DNA of 12,979 bases from a bacterium (GTDB lineage Bacteria; Verrucomicrobiota; Kiritimatiellia; UBA8416; CAMZLY01). This document shows positions 5,448 through 12,254 of the stretch, piece by piece. How positions within the stretch are numbered: the first letter of the stretch is position 1; the number at the start of each line of letters is the position of its first letter. The notes below the pieces were generated by a model. It saw only the letters and a program-made list of their open reading frames with translations, was not told the origin of the DNA and made no database searches. The DNA lies in the NCBI GenBank assembly GCA_030632465.1, contig DAOVUR010000032.1, forward strand, positions 1 through 12,979, given 5' to 3'. The position numbers were made by a program, and so were the translations under genes.

Positions 5448-5482
5448 CTATTCACTACTCACTACTCACTACTCACTATTTT
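5448..5482. repeat. Heptamer tandem repeat (CTACTCA units) overlapping the clpC 3' end
   Basis: Plus-strand units CTATTCA, CTACTCA, CTACTCA, CTACTCA and CTATTTT, the most regular array in the window. On the coding (minus) strand the unit is TGAGTAG. The last four sense codons of clpC (Val, Ser, Ser, Glu) and its TAG stop are read from this array. The unit is shared with the array after rny. Confidence 0.9.
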
Positions 5483-7993
5483 TGCTGTTTTTCCCGCCTT
5501 TGTAGGCTTAAAACTAAGTTTATCAGCTCCTTTTGGCGCAGTAACGCTTATCACTTTGCTATCCTGAAGCGTACCCCGCAACAACTCCTCGGCCATAGGA
5601 TCTTCCACATAACGCTCTATTGCACGGCGTAAAGGACGCGCACCAAGAGCAGGATCATACCCTTTATCAATCAAAAACTCTCTTGCAGACTTAGATAAAC
5701 GTAAAGACTTACCTTTATCCTCTAACCGACCCTTAACCTTTGCCAGCTCTAAATCCAGAATAACACTTACATCATCACGAACCAATTGATGGAAGACAAT
5801 AGTATCATCAAGACGATTCAAAAACTCCGGTTTGAATACATGTTTTGCATCAGATATAAGCTGTGCTTTGAGGCGCTTATAATCAGCCTTCTTCCCTGAG
5901 TCGCCAAAACCTAAACCGCTTGATTTCTTTGCTGAGTCAAAACCCAGATTAGATGTCATGATAATCACAGTATTTCTGAAATCAACTTTTCGCCCCTGAC
6001 TATCAGTTAGGCGACCTTCTTCCAGTATCTGCAGTAACATATGCATCACATCAGGATGCGCTTTTTCAACTTCATCAAAGAGCACCACTGAATAAGGATG
6101 ACGCCTGACCCGCTCGGTCAACTGCCCACCTTCTTCATGCCCAACATAACCTGGAGGTGAACCGATCAGACGTGAAACAGTAAATTTCTCCATATACTCA
6201 GACATATCAAGCTGAATTAAGGACTCTCTTTTATTAAACATGAAACTGGCTAAAGTCTTTGCCAATAATGTTTTCCCGACACCTGTTGGTCCAAGAAATA
6301 TAAATGAACCTATTGGACGATTAGGATCTTTTAAGTCTGCACGTGAACGCCTTAACGCTTTTGATATAACATCAATAGCATGCCCCTGTCCTACAACCAT
6401 TTTCCGCAGCTCTTTTTCCATCCCCATCAACTTAGCAAGCTCTTCACCACCAAGCTTCTTGAGAGGAACACCTGTCGCCTTAGATATTATCTGCATGATA
6501 TCTTCTGAAGTAACTGCTGTTCGATGCTCTTTACTGGCTTTTTTCCATGCATTAATTGTCTCATCAAGTAGCTCGCGCTCTTTACGCTCTTCATCACGTA
6601 ATGATGCAGCATCTTCAAATCTCTGATCTTTTATTGCCGCCTCTTTACGCACCTTGATCTCGTCAATTCCAGCCTCTTTTTCCCGCAAATCAGGTGAACG
6701 AGTTGTTGATTTAATGCTAACTCGTGCACCAGCTTCATCAATCATATCGATAGCTTTATCTGGCAAGAAACGTCCATTAATATAACGATCAGAAAGTTTT
6801 GCCGCAGCTTCTAGCGAATCATCGGTATAGGAAACATTATGATGATCTTCATATCGATCTCTAATTCCCTGTAGAATCAGAACCGTATCCTCTACATTAG
6901 GCTCATCAACTCGTACCGTCTGGAACCTACGCTCTAATGCCGCATCTTTTTCAATATATTTTCTATATTCATTAAGTGTTGTTGCACCCACACACTGCAA
7001 CTCACCACGAGCAAGTGCAGGTTTAATAATGTTGGATGCATCCATAGTTCCTTCAGCAGAACCTGCGCCTACAATAGTATGCAGTTCATCAATAAAAAGA
7101 ATAATATTCTTCTCTCTTTTGATCTCTTCCATAACAGCTTTGATACGCTCTTCAAACTGTCCACGATACTTGGTACCAGCAATCATAAGCGCCATATCAA
7201 GGGCAACAACCTTCTTATTACGCATCCGCTCAGGAACATCACCCTTAATAATGGTTAAAGCTAAACCTTCTACAATTGCAGTCTTACCAACTCCAGCTTC
7301 TCCCAACAGAACAGGGTTATTTTTATTACGTCTACATAAGACCTGGATAACACGTTCCAACTCATCTTGACGACCAATAACAGGGTCAATTTTATCCTCT
7401 AGTGCCATGGCTGTCATATCACGTCCAAAGGCATCTAATGCAGGAGTCTTACTTACAGCCTTTTTTGTGGAAGCTTTGCCAGCCTTTTTCTTTGGCGCAA
7501 CTCCCTCATCCTCTTCTTCATACTCTTCATCATATTCGCCATCTTCAAAATCAACATCGAGTTCTTTCATAATCTCAATTCTAGCATCATCCAGATCAAC
7601 GCCAAGGTTACATAAGACCTGTCCGGCAATTCCCTCGCCCTCATGAATCAGACCTAAAAGAATATGCTCAGTACCAACATAAGAATGTCCCAACGCCTGA
7701 GCCTCTGCCATTGCCAGCTGAAACACCTTCTTGGATCTCGGCGTAAAAGGAACCTGCCCAGCAGTCTTCATTCCTGGCCCCTGCCCAACAATCTGCTCCA
7801 CCTCAAGGCGCACAGACTCCAAGGAAAGCCCCATATGATCCAGAACCTCCACAGCAACACCCTCACCCAAAGCGATCAATCCTAACAATAAATGTTCCGT
7901 ACCTGCATACGGATGATTAAATCGTTCAGCCTCTTTTCTGGCCAACTGTATAACTCTCTGCGCTCGTGGCGTAAAATTTGAAAATCCATTCAT
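5462..7993 (-). CDS. clpC: ATP-dependent Clp protease ATP-binding subunit ClpC
   Basis: 843-residue AAA+ unfoldase that feeds substrates, including arginine-phosphorylated proteins, into ClpP in the cytosol. Domain order: two Clp-N repeats (about 1-145), a very acidic linker (DFEDGEYDEEYEEEDEG, 148-164) and a Lys/Ala-rich stretch; D1 AAA+ with Walker A GEAGVGKT (231-238), Walker B ILFIDE (298-303) and pore loop KYRG (275-278); a middle domain with a UVR-like segment (about 442-477), as in ClpC; D2 with Walker A GPTGVGKT (568-575), pore loop GYVG (615-618) and Walker B VVLFDE (636-641). The start ATG at 7993 has AAGGA 9 bases upstream and follows mcsB by 15 bases, so the genes are cotranscribed. 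The C-terminal basic tail (KPTKAGKTAK) runs into the heptamer repeat that supplies the last residues VSSE. Confidence 0.97.
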   Translation of the reverse strand: MNGFSNFTPRAQRVIQLARKEAERFNHPYAGTEHLLLGLIALGEGVAVEVLDHMGLSLESVRLEVEQIVGQGPGMKTAGQVPFTPRSKKVFQLAMAEAQALGHSYVGTEHILLGLIHEGEGIAGQVLCNLGVDLDDARIEIMKELDVDFEDGEYDEEYEEEDEGVAPKKKAGKASTKKAVSKTPALDAFGRDMTAMALEDKIDPVIGRQDELERVIQVLCRRNKNNPVLLGEAGVGKTAIVEGLALTIIKGDVPERMRNKKVVALDMALMIAGTKYRGQFEERIKAVMEEIKREKNIILFIDELHTIVGAGSAEGTMDASNIIKPALARGELQCVGATTLNEYRKYIEKDAALERRFQTVRVDEPNVEDTVLILQGIRDRYEDHHNVSYTDDSLEAAAKLSDRYINGRFLPDKAIDMIDEAGARVSIKSTTRSPDLREKEAGIDEIKVRKEAAIKDQRFEDAASLRDEERKERELLDETINAWKKASKEHRTAVTSEDIMQIISKATGVPLKKLGGEELAKLMGMEKELRKMVVGQGHAIDVISKALRRSRADLKDPNRPIGSFIFLGPTGVGKTLLAKTLASFMFNKRESLIQLDMSEYMEKFTVSRLIGSPPGYVGHEEGGQLTERVRRHPYSVVLFDEVEKAHPDVMHMLLQILEEGRLTDSQGRKVDFRNTVIIMTSNLGFDSAKKSSGLGFGDSGKKADYKRLKAQLISDAKHVFKPEFLNRLDDTIVFHQLVRDDVSVILDLELAKVKGRLEDKGKSLRLSKSAREFLIDKGYDPALGARPLRRAIERYVEDPMAEELLRGTLQDSKVISVTAPKGADKLSFKPTKAGKTAKIVSSE

Positions 7994-8008
7994 CTTAGAA
8001 AATCCTTA

Positions 8009-9106
8009 TTACTTCTCTAGCATTACACTACCGGACAAAGTAACTGCCTCATCAGCAAGTTTAACTTTTCTTACTCCATCTCTAACAACTGTTGCACGTA
8101 AATAGTCACGCTCTTCCTCGGACATAACCTTTCCTGCCTCTTTCTGCAAGTGCCCCGGTTGCGTAACCAACATAATTTCACTTATTTTCGATACCGTTAA
8201 GTTTTTAACTAAACCAAGATCCACACCTAAACGAAGCGCACTTAACATATCAATTGATTCACCTGACGACAATAAACGAGCATGAGTCAATATCCCAAAA
8301 GCACGGGCAACATGATCAAACAGATAAGACTGCTTCTGCTCCATTAGGCGTGCTCTGGCATTCTCTTCATGTACCACAAGCTCCCTAACAAGTTTATCAA
8401 GCTTCTTAATGATATCTCCCTCAGACATACCTAGCGTCGACTGATTAGAGACCTGGAAAATACTACCAAATGATTTTGTCCCTTCGCCCAGAATCCCCCT
8501 AATAGCCAGTCCAATACTGCTCAAGCCATTAAGTGCTGCGTCCAACTCGCCTGTCAGTTTCATGCCAAGAAGATGCACCATAACACTTGCCCGCAGCCCT
8601 GTACCAACATTACTAGGACATGCAGTTAGATAACCCAACGCAGGAGAAAAAGCAAAATCCAGACTACTCTCGATTTCAGAATCAACAGAGTCAATAGTTT
8701 TCCAGATAGAATTAAGATGTAACCCTGCCTTAACCGCCTGCAAACGCAGATGATCCTCTTCATTTATCATAACCGCAATATGCTGATCTTCGGCAACAAC
8801 CAAGGCGCTACCTTTTCCCTTTTTCGCCAATGCAGAGCTAATCAAGTTACGCTCAATCAACACCTGCTTGTCAATATCTCTCAATTGATCCATCTCAAAA
8901 AAAGAAAGACCAGTAAAGGATGGCAATTTTTCAAATACGTTTTTAAGATCAGTGCAAACCTGAAGAGACTCATTCTCACCAGCCCAGCCAGGAAACGCCA
9001 TGCCTTTAAGATCACGCGCCAACCTTACACGACTACTAATCACAATGCCAGTATTACGACGTGACATCCACGCAACTGGAGATTCTATAAGCTGATCAAT
9101 ATACAT
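8009..9106 (-). CDS. mcsB: Protein arginine kinase McsB
   Basis: 365-residue guanidino (phosphagen) kinase-like enzyme that phosphorylates arginine residues in proteins and so marks them for ClpC-ClpP. Visible motifs: ISSRVRLARDLKG (23-35, nucleotide binding), NEEDH (115-119), CPSNVGTGLRASV (163-175) with the conserved active-site Cys163, and RDYLRA (about 333-338), which matches the RDxxRA phosphoarginine-sensing motif described for Gram-positive McsB. The frame is also open from a TTG at 9133, but the ATG at 9106 gives the family-like N-terminus (MYIDQL...VAWMS) and neither start has a convincing Shine-Dalgarno; coupling to mcsA, which ends 48 bases upstream, is likely. It needs McsA for activity in Bacillus. 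Assignment is firm, the start is moderately so. Confidence 0.94.
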   Translation of the reverse strand: MYIDQLIESPVAWMSRRNTGIVISSRVRLARDLKGMAFPGWAGENESLQVCTDLKNVFEKLPSFTGLSFFEMDQLRDIDKQVLIERNLISSALAKKGKGSALVVAEDQHIAVMINEEDHLRLQAVKAGLHLNSIWKTIDSVDSEIESSLDFAFSPALGYLTACPSNVGTGLRASVMVHLLGMKLTGELDAALNGLSSIGLAIRGILGEGTKSFGSIFQVSNQSTLGMSEGDIIKKLDKLVRELVVHEENARARLMEQKQSYLFDHVARAFGILTHARLLSSGESIDMLSALRLGVDLGLVKNLTVSKISEIMLVTQPGHLQKEAGKVMSEEERDYLRATVVRDGVRKVKLADEAVTLSGSVMLEK

Positions 9107-9154
9107 TTTTATACCAACATTTATCTTGCCCAAGCCCTAAACGGACCATAATGG

Positions 9155-9628
9155 CTACTTAGTGGCAGCAATACTATCACGTATCAATGCTGCCTTCTCA
9201 AAATCCTGCGACTCTATAGCTGTAGCGAGGTCCAATTCCAGACTCTCTAAGCTCATAGCTAACTTTGCATTCTGTGGAACCTTGCCTTTATGCTGATAAC
9301 CTTTATGCATCATTGCCAACATAGGCTGCAATTCCTCTTTAAAAACATCATAACAGTGCTCACACCCCATGCGCGACCTCTTAGTAAAGTCACTCTGACG
9401 CATATGACAATGCGAACAACTAACTTCATCTTTAACAGGAGCTTCCGCTTTCACAGAGTTCTTTACACCTACCCCGAAAAGAAAATCACTCATTCCCATC
9501 GGAGAAGATATTTCAGGACTATGCTTCCCGGAACACTCTTCACATACAAACAGCTCTTTTTCTGAACCATCTATAACCTGCTTGAGGTAAACTGTTGCTT
9601 CACTTAAATTACATAACTCGCAAATCAT
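9155..9628 (-). CDS. mcsA: McsA, zinc-finger / UVR-domain activator of McsB
   Basis: 157-residue partner of McsB and ClpC. It carries four CxxC pairs, Cys3-Cys6, Cys29-Cys32, Cys71-Cys74 and Cys89-Cys92, expected to bind two zinc ions and possibly act as a redox or metal switch, and a C-terminal UVR motif (about 122-157, with SLESLELDLATAIESQDFEK) that can contact ClpC or McsB. The upstream open frame to 9685 is not used: the ATG at 9628 has AAGGA 7 bases upstream and starts with the family-typical MICELC. It lies 102 bases after the tRNA-Leu gene on the same strand. No ctsR repressor gene precedes it, unlike the Firmicutes operon. Confidence 0.93.
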   Translation of the reverse strand: MICELCNLSEATVYLKQVIDGSEKELFVCEECSGKHSPEISSPMGMSDFLFGVGVKNSVKAEAPVKDEVSCSHCHMRQSDFTKRSRMGCEHCYDVFKEELQPMLAMMHKGYQHKGKVPQNAKLAMSLESLELDLATAIESQDFEKAALIRDSIAATK

Positions 9629-9691
9629 CACGAAATCCTTATCCTTAAAACATATCAAAACCAGAATAACAGCATATAACTGCAACTAGTC

Positions 9692-9712
9692 ATCTTCAAT
9701 ATTTGATCTTCA
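9692..9712 (-). promoter_or_regulatory. Direct repeat TGAAGAT-N7-TGAAGAT upstream of mcsA (possible operator)
   Basis: On the minus strand TGAAGAT occurs twice, starting 14 bases apart, in the tRNA-to-mcsA gap about 65-85 bases before the mcsA start. It is not a CtsR heptad site (which is built on GGTCAAA) or an HrcA/CIRCE element. A regulatory role is only a guess. Confidence 0.25.
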
Positions 9713-9730
9713 CTCTTATACATAAAAGCT

Positions 9731-9818
9731 TGGTGCACCCGAGAGGATTCGAACCTCCACGCCCTTAACAGGCACATGGACCTGAACCATGCGTGTATGC
9801 CAATTTCACCACGGGTGC
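9731..9818 (-). tRNA. tRNA-Leu (anticodon CAG)
   Basis: Class II tRNA of 88 bases including an encoded CCA. The acceptor arms GCACCCG and CGGGTGC pair perfectly, followed by discriminator A and CCA (9731-9733). The anticodon stem CATGG/CCATG encloses loop TTCAGGT, so the anticodon is CAG (reads CUG). A long variable arm (GCC...GGC) and a T arm GGAGG-TTCGAAT-CCTCT are present. It is transcribed ahead of mcsA, with a good promoter upstream. Confidence 0.97.
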
Positions 9819-9849
9819 ATACAAATTGATACTCTCAAAATCGCCTCGC

Positions 9850-9879
9850 ATACTATTGAAATCAGCACCACAAGGTCAA
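9850..9879 (-). promoter_or_regulatory. Candidate sigma70-type promoter for tRNA-Leu (and perhaps mcsA-mcsB-clpC)
   Basis: On the minus strand TTGACC (9874-9879) and TAGTAT (9850-9855) are spaced by 18 bases, ending about 32 bases before the mature 5' end of the tRNA. The -35 matches at five of six positions. There is no clear terminator between the tRNA and mcsA, so read-through into the operon is plausible. Confidence 0.6.
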
Positions 9880-9904
9880 CAGGATTCTCTATTTACTTTA
9901 ATAC

Positions 9905-10708
9905 TTATTCGGCCCTTACCTTATTCATATTAGGATAAGGGGCACCGCTCCTAAGGTGGTACGACTGATCAACAAAAGAAACTATCGACGGTGTTGATAC
10001 AAAAAGTGTCTTTTTATAACAATCACGCCCTATTTGCTGAATAACTTTAACAGTATCCATTGCATCAACCTGTAATATCGGATCAAATACGCGAATAATT
10101 TTACCTAGATCATACACACCATAATTCACGTGACTTGCATTTTCATCAATCCGCAAAAATAGATGTTCGCTCTCACCACGCTTCCAGTACCTTAAACTAT
10201 AAGTCCTAACCTTATCAACATAACCAGCAATATTCTTATCAAGAGACTTTATTTCAAAACCTCCCACCACATCGATATCAACTGCGTTAGACGTAAAAAC
10301 AACTCCACGCCACCCGCCATCAATAGAAAGCTTATATCGCTGCAGCTTAGAAAAATCGAACCAACGATTTATATTAACCATAACAACTTCACGCTCACCA
10401 GGCTTGATCCTTAGATTCTTACATAACGGACTCTTCCTGATCACTGCTTTCGGCTCATCACGACTATCCAGTAGAGATGCCGTCACTGTGAAATCACCAT
10501 ATTCTTCATTGATAAAGATAGTTTGTTGGGAATCATTATAGATAGTAATAAACGCCCGAATCTCCTCATACTGTAAAACAGTCTTGTTTTCCACCTTCAG
10601 ACCAATTCTAATTTGAGCCTCTACCGGACTAGTCACCACCACCAAAACAGCTATATATAATATGATTTTGGCAACACCCTTAAATCTACAACTCTTAAAC
10701 AGATCCAT
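9905..10708 (-). CDS. Secreted protein of unknown function, beta-rich
   Basis: 267-residue protein with an N-terminal signal peptide: basic start, hydrophobic residues 14-26 and a VEA-Q cleavage site after Ala31. The mature part opens with alternating hydrophobic segments (IRIGLKVENKTVLQYEEIRA, about 33-52) that look like an immunoglobulin-type beta-sandwich, an 'obligation to be balanced by effort' type pattern of 'NKTV ... NDSQQTIFIN'. Residues about 150-267 are mixed and contain no motif I know. It has no membrane anchor apart from the signal, so it is likely periplasmic or exported. The ATG at 10708 has AAGGTGG a few bases upstream, and the gene follows the GmhA-like gene by 20 bases, hence cotranscribed. 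I do not recognise the family. There is no terminator-like hairpin immediately after it. Confidence 0.8.
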   Translation of the reverse strand: MDLFKSCRFKGVAKIILYIAVLVVVTSPVEAQIRIGLKVENKTVLQYEEIRAFITIYNDSQQTIFINEEYGDFTVTASLLDSRDEPKAVIRKSPLCKNLRIKPGEREVVMVNINRWFDFSKLQRYKLSIDGGWRGVVFTSNAVDIDVVGGFEIKSLDKNIAGYVDKVRTYSLRYWKRGESEHLFLRIDENASHVNYGVYDLGKIIRVFDPILQVDAMDTVKVIQQIGRDCYKKTLFVSTPSIVSFVDQSYHLRSGAPYPNMNKVRAE

Positions 10709-10728
10709 ATCTCCACCTTATTTCATAT

Positions 10729-11304
10729 TTAATCCGAAAACTTCTCTTCAACCGCATCAAGAATGATATGCAATAGTAATTGATGAACTTCTTGAATACG
10801 CTCCGTCACCCCACCAGGCGCAATTAGTTCCAAATCACCCATTCCTGCCAACTGCCCACCATCTTTACCTAAAAGACAGATAACCTTCAGCCCTTTACTA
10901 TGCGCCATAAGCAATGCTTGCTTAAGATTCTCAGCACTACCACTACTGCTAAAGAGAACCAAGATATCGCCAGATTTACCTAATCCCTCAATCTGACGAC
11001 TAAATATATACTCAAAACCAAAATCATTACCGATACAAGTCAAAGCCGTAGAGTCAGCAACCAGCGACACCGCAGGCAAAGAGACGCGATTAGTCCTAAA
11101 ACGCCCCACCAGCTCTTCAGCCATATGCAGAGATTCTGCAGCACTGCCACCATTGCCAGCAGTAAGGATTTTATTACCAGCCACAAGCGCATCAATAATC
11201 ATGCCATTAATCGCAACAATCTTATCAGCATGACCAAGAACCTCTTCAATCGCAGAAGCACTATCACGTATAGAATTTTTAATCTTTGAAATCATAACAG
11301 CCAT
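10729..11304 (-). CDS. gmhA: Phosphoheptose isomerase (sedoheptulose 7-phosphate isomerase), GmhA-type SIS domain
   Basis: 191-residue single SIS-domain protein. GmhA converts sedoheptulose 7-phosphate to D-glycero-D-manno-heptose 7-phosphate, the first step to ADP-heptose for the lipopolysaccharide core or other heptosylated glycans. Key motifs: AGNGGSAAESLHMAEELVGR (49-68) with His60 and Glu64, VADSTALTCIGNDFGFEYIFS (82-102), SSSGSAENL (119-127), and IQEVHQLLLH with Gln171 and His179. These correspond to the zinc and catalytic residues His61, Glu65, Gln172 and His180 of the E. coli enzyme, as I remember it, which supports the enzyme call over a generic SIS sugar-phosphate protein. The ATG at 11304 follows GAGGGAAAA. 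Other heptose genes are not in the window. It sits 61 bases after the YmdB-type gene. Confidence 0.88.
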   Translation of the reverse strand: MAVMISKIKNSIRDSASAIEEVLGHADKIVAINGMIIDALVAGNKILTAGNGGSAAESLHMAEELVGRFRTNRVSLPAVSLVADSTALTCIGNDFGFEYIFSRQIEGLGKSGDILVLFSSSGSAENLKQALLMAHSKGLKVICLLGKDGGQLAGMGDLELIAPGGVTERIQEVHQLLLHIILDAVEEKFSD

Positions 11305-11365
11305 TTTTCCCTCAACAAACCATCTTTATACCATATTTCACACATGGACCACCACTTTATTTCAT

Positions 11366-12145
11366 CTATTTCCCTGTTTCCCTGACACGAATAATACTAT
11401 TCGCTTTTCCAGTGTTGCGATCTATATCAATCATTACCCCCTCCAACACAACCTTCTCTTTGGCTAACGAAAATTTTGCTGGCATGCCGGTCACAAACGT
11501 AGAGATAATAGCATCAACATCACGGCCAAGAATAGAATCTTTCGCTCCCGTCATGCCCAAATCCGTAATATAGGCAGTATCATCAGAAAGAATTTCTTCG
11601 TCGCTGGTCTGCACATGCGTATGAGTGCCAACAACAGCCGACACTCTTCCATTCAAGTAGCGCCCCATAGCAATCTTTTCTGAAGTAGCCTCCGCATGCA
11701 TATCCACTAACACAACATTGCCAAGCCCATTAGTTTCCTTAAGTAACTGATCAACAGTTCTAAATGGACAGTCGTACGGCTTCATGAAAACCCGCCCCAC
11801 AAGATTAATAACAGTAACATCTCCCCAAGCACTCGGCACGGTCACCAACCCGCTACCAGGACATCCAGGCGCAAAATTCGCAGGTCGTAACAAACGCGAC
11901 TCCGTGAGAATAAACTGCTGTAACTCCTTCTGATCCCAAGTATGATCACCCAAAGTGATCACATCGGCACCAGCCGCAAGAAGTTCCTTCACAATCTTAG
12001 CCGTAATACCTCTTCCGCCAGCAGAATTCTCAGCATTCACCACCACAAAATCTAAATTATTCTCAGCTCGATACTGCTTCACTACTCGGGCAAAAACCGC
12101 CCTGCCAGCAGAACCAACAACATCGCCTACCATTAAAATATTCAT
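11366..12145 (-). CDS. ymdB: YmdB-family metallophosphoesterase (TIGR00282)
   Basis: 259-residue calcineurin-like phosphoesterase of the YmdB family; the Bacillus protein hydrolyses 2',3'-cyclic AMP in vitro and affects biofilm and motility choices. Motifs and probable dinuclear metal ligands: GDVVG with Asp8, NAENSAGGRG with Glu39 and Asn40, GDHTWDQ (66-72), VDMHAEATSEK with His150, and GTHTHVQTSD with His175 and His177. These positions equal those of the Bacillus enzyme except that Asn67 is Asp here (GDH instead of GNH). The ATG at 12145 follows AGGAG at 8 bases. It is directly downstream of rny, a conserved pair that links it to RNA turnover. The intervening 104 bases are filled with repeats. 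Confidence 0.93.
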   Translation of the reverse strand: MNILMVGDVVGSAGRAVFARVVKQYRAENNLDFVVVNAENSAGGRGITAKIVKELLAAGADVITLGDHTWDQKELQQFILTESRLLRPANFAPGCPGSGLVTVPSAWGDVTVINLVGRVFMKPYDCPFRTVDQLLKETNGLGNVVLVDMHAEATSEKIAMGRYLNGRVSAVVGTHTHVQTSDEEILSDDTAYITDLGMTGAKDSILGRDVDAIISTFVTGMPAKFSLAKEKVVLEGVMIDIDRNTGKANSIIRVRETGK

Positions 12146-12160
12146 ATATTAAGCTCCTAG

Positions 12161-12178
12161 ATATCAGTTATCAGTCTT
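12161..12178. repeat. Short heptamer repeat (ATATCAG, TTATCAG) between rny and ymdB
   Basis: Two 7-base units ATATCAG and TTATCAG, followed by TCTT, abut the GC-rich hairpin at 12179 and end 1 base before the ymdB ribosome binding site region. It is the flank opposite to the longer array at 12222-12254. Confidence 0.5.
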
Positions 12179-12211
12179 CCCGCCGCCGCTCTTCGAGCTA
12201 TAGCGGACAGG
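12179..12211. repeat. GC-rich hairpin element (CCTGYCCGC...GCGGG family), copy 2
   Basis: Read on the minus strand it begins CCTGTCCGC, contains the inner hairpin GCTC-GAA-GAGC and ends GCGGCGGG. It has the same overall layout as the element at 5412-5447, but copy 1 reads this way on the plus strand. It is bounded on both sides by heptamer repeats and interrupts the rny-ymdB spacer. Confidence 0.65.
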
Positions 12212-12221
12212 CAGTCCTCAA

Positions 12222-12254
12222 CTATTCAATATTCATTATTAGTTATTCACTATT
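12222..12254. repeat. Heptamer tandem repeat (CTATTCA units) at the rny stop codon
   Basis: Plus-strand units CTATTCA, ATATTCA, TTATTAG, TTATTCA and CTATT. The final partial unit contains the complement of the rny TAG stop (12250-12252). The leading unit CTATTCA is identical to the first unit of the array after clpC. Confidence 0.85.

Noticed and set aside
5448..5482. CRISPR array
   Set aside because: The repeat units are 7 bases, directly adjacent with no spacers, and no cas genes are present.
6240..6626. Plus-strand open frames of 70-130 residues opposite clpC (also 7029-7370 and 7407-7646)
   Set aside because: They are antisense shadows of a highly conserved gene, have Ser/Pro-rich low-quality translations and no ribosome binding sites.
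9107..9133. TTG start of mcsB at 9133
   Set aside because: It adds nine residues not seen in the family N-terminus; an in-frame ATG at 9106 fits better, although neither has a good ribosome binding site.
9692..9712. CtsR operator or CIRCE element
   Set aside because: The repeat TGAAGAT does not match GGTCAAA heptads, and no inverted TTAGCACTC/GAGTGCTAA pair is present.
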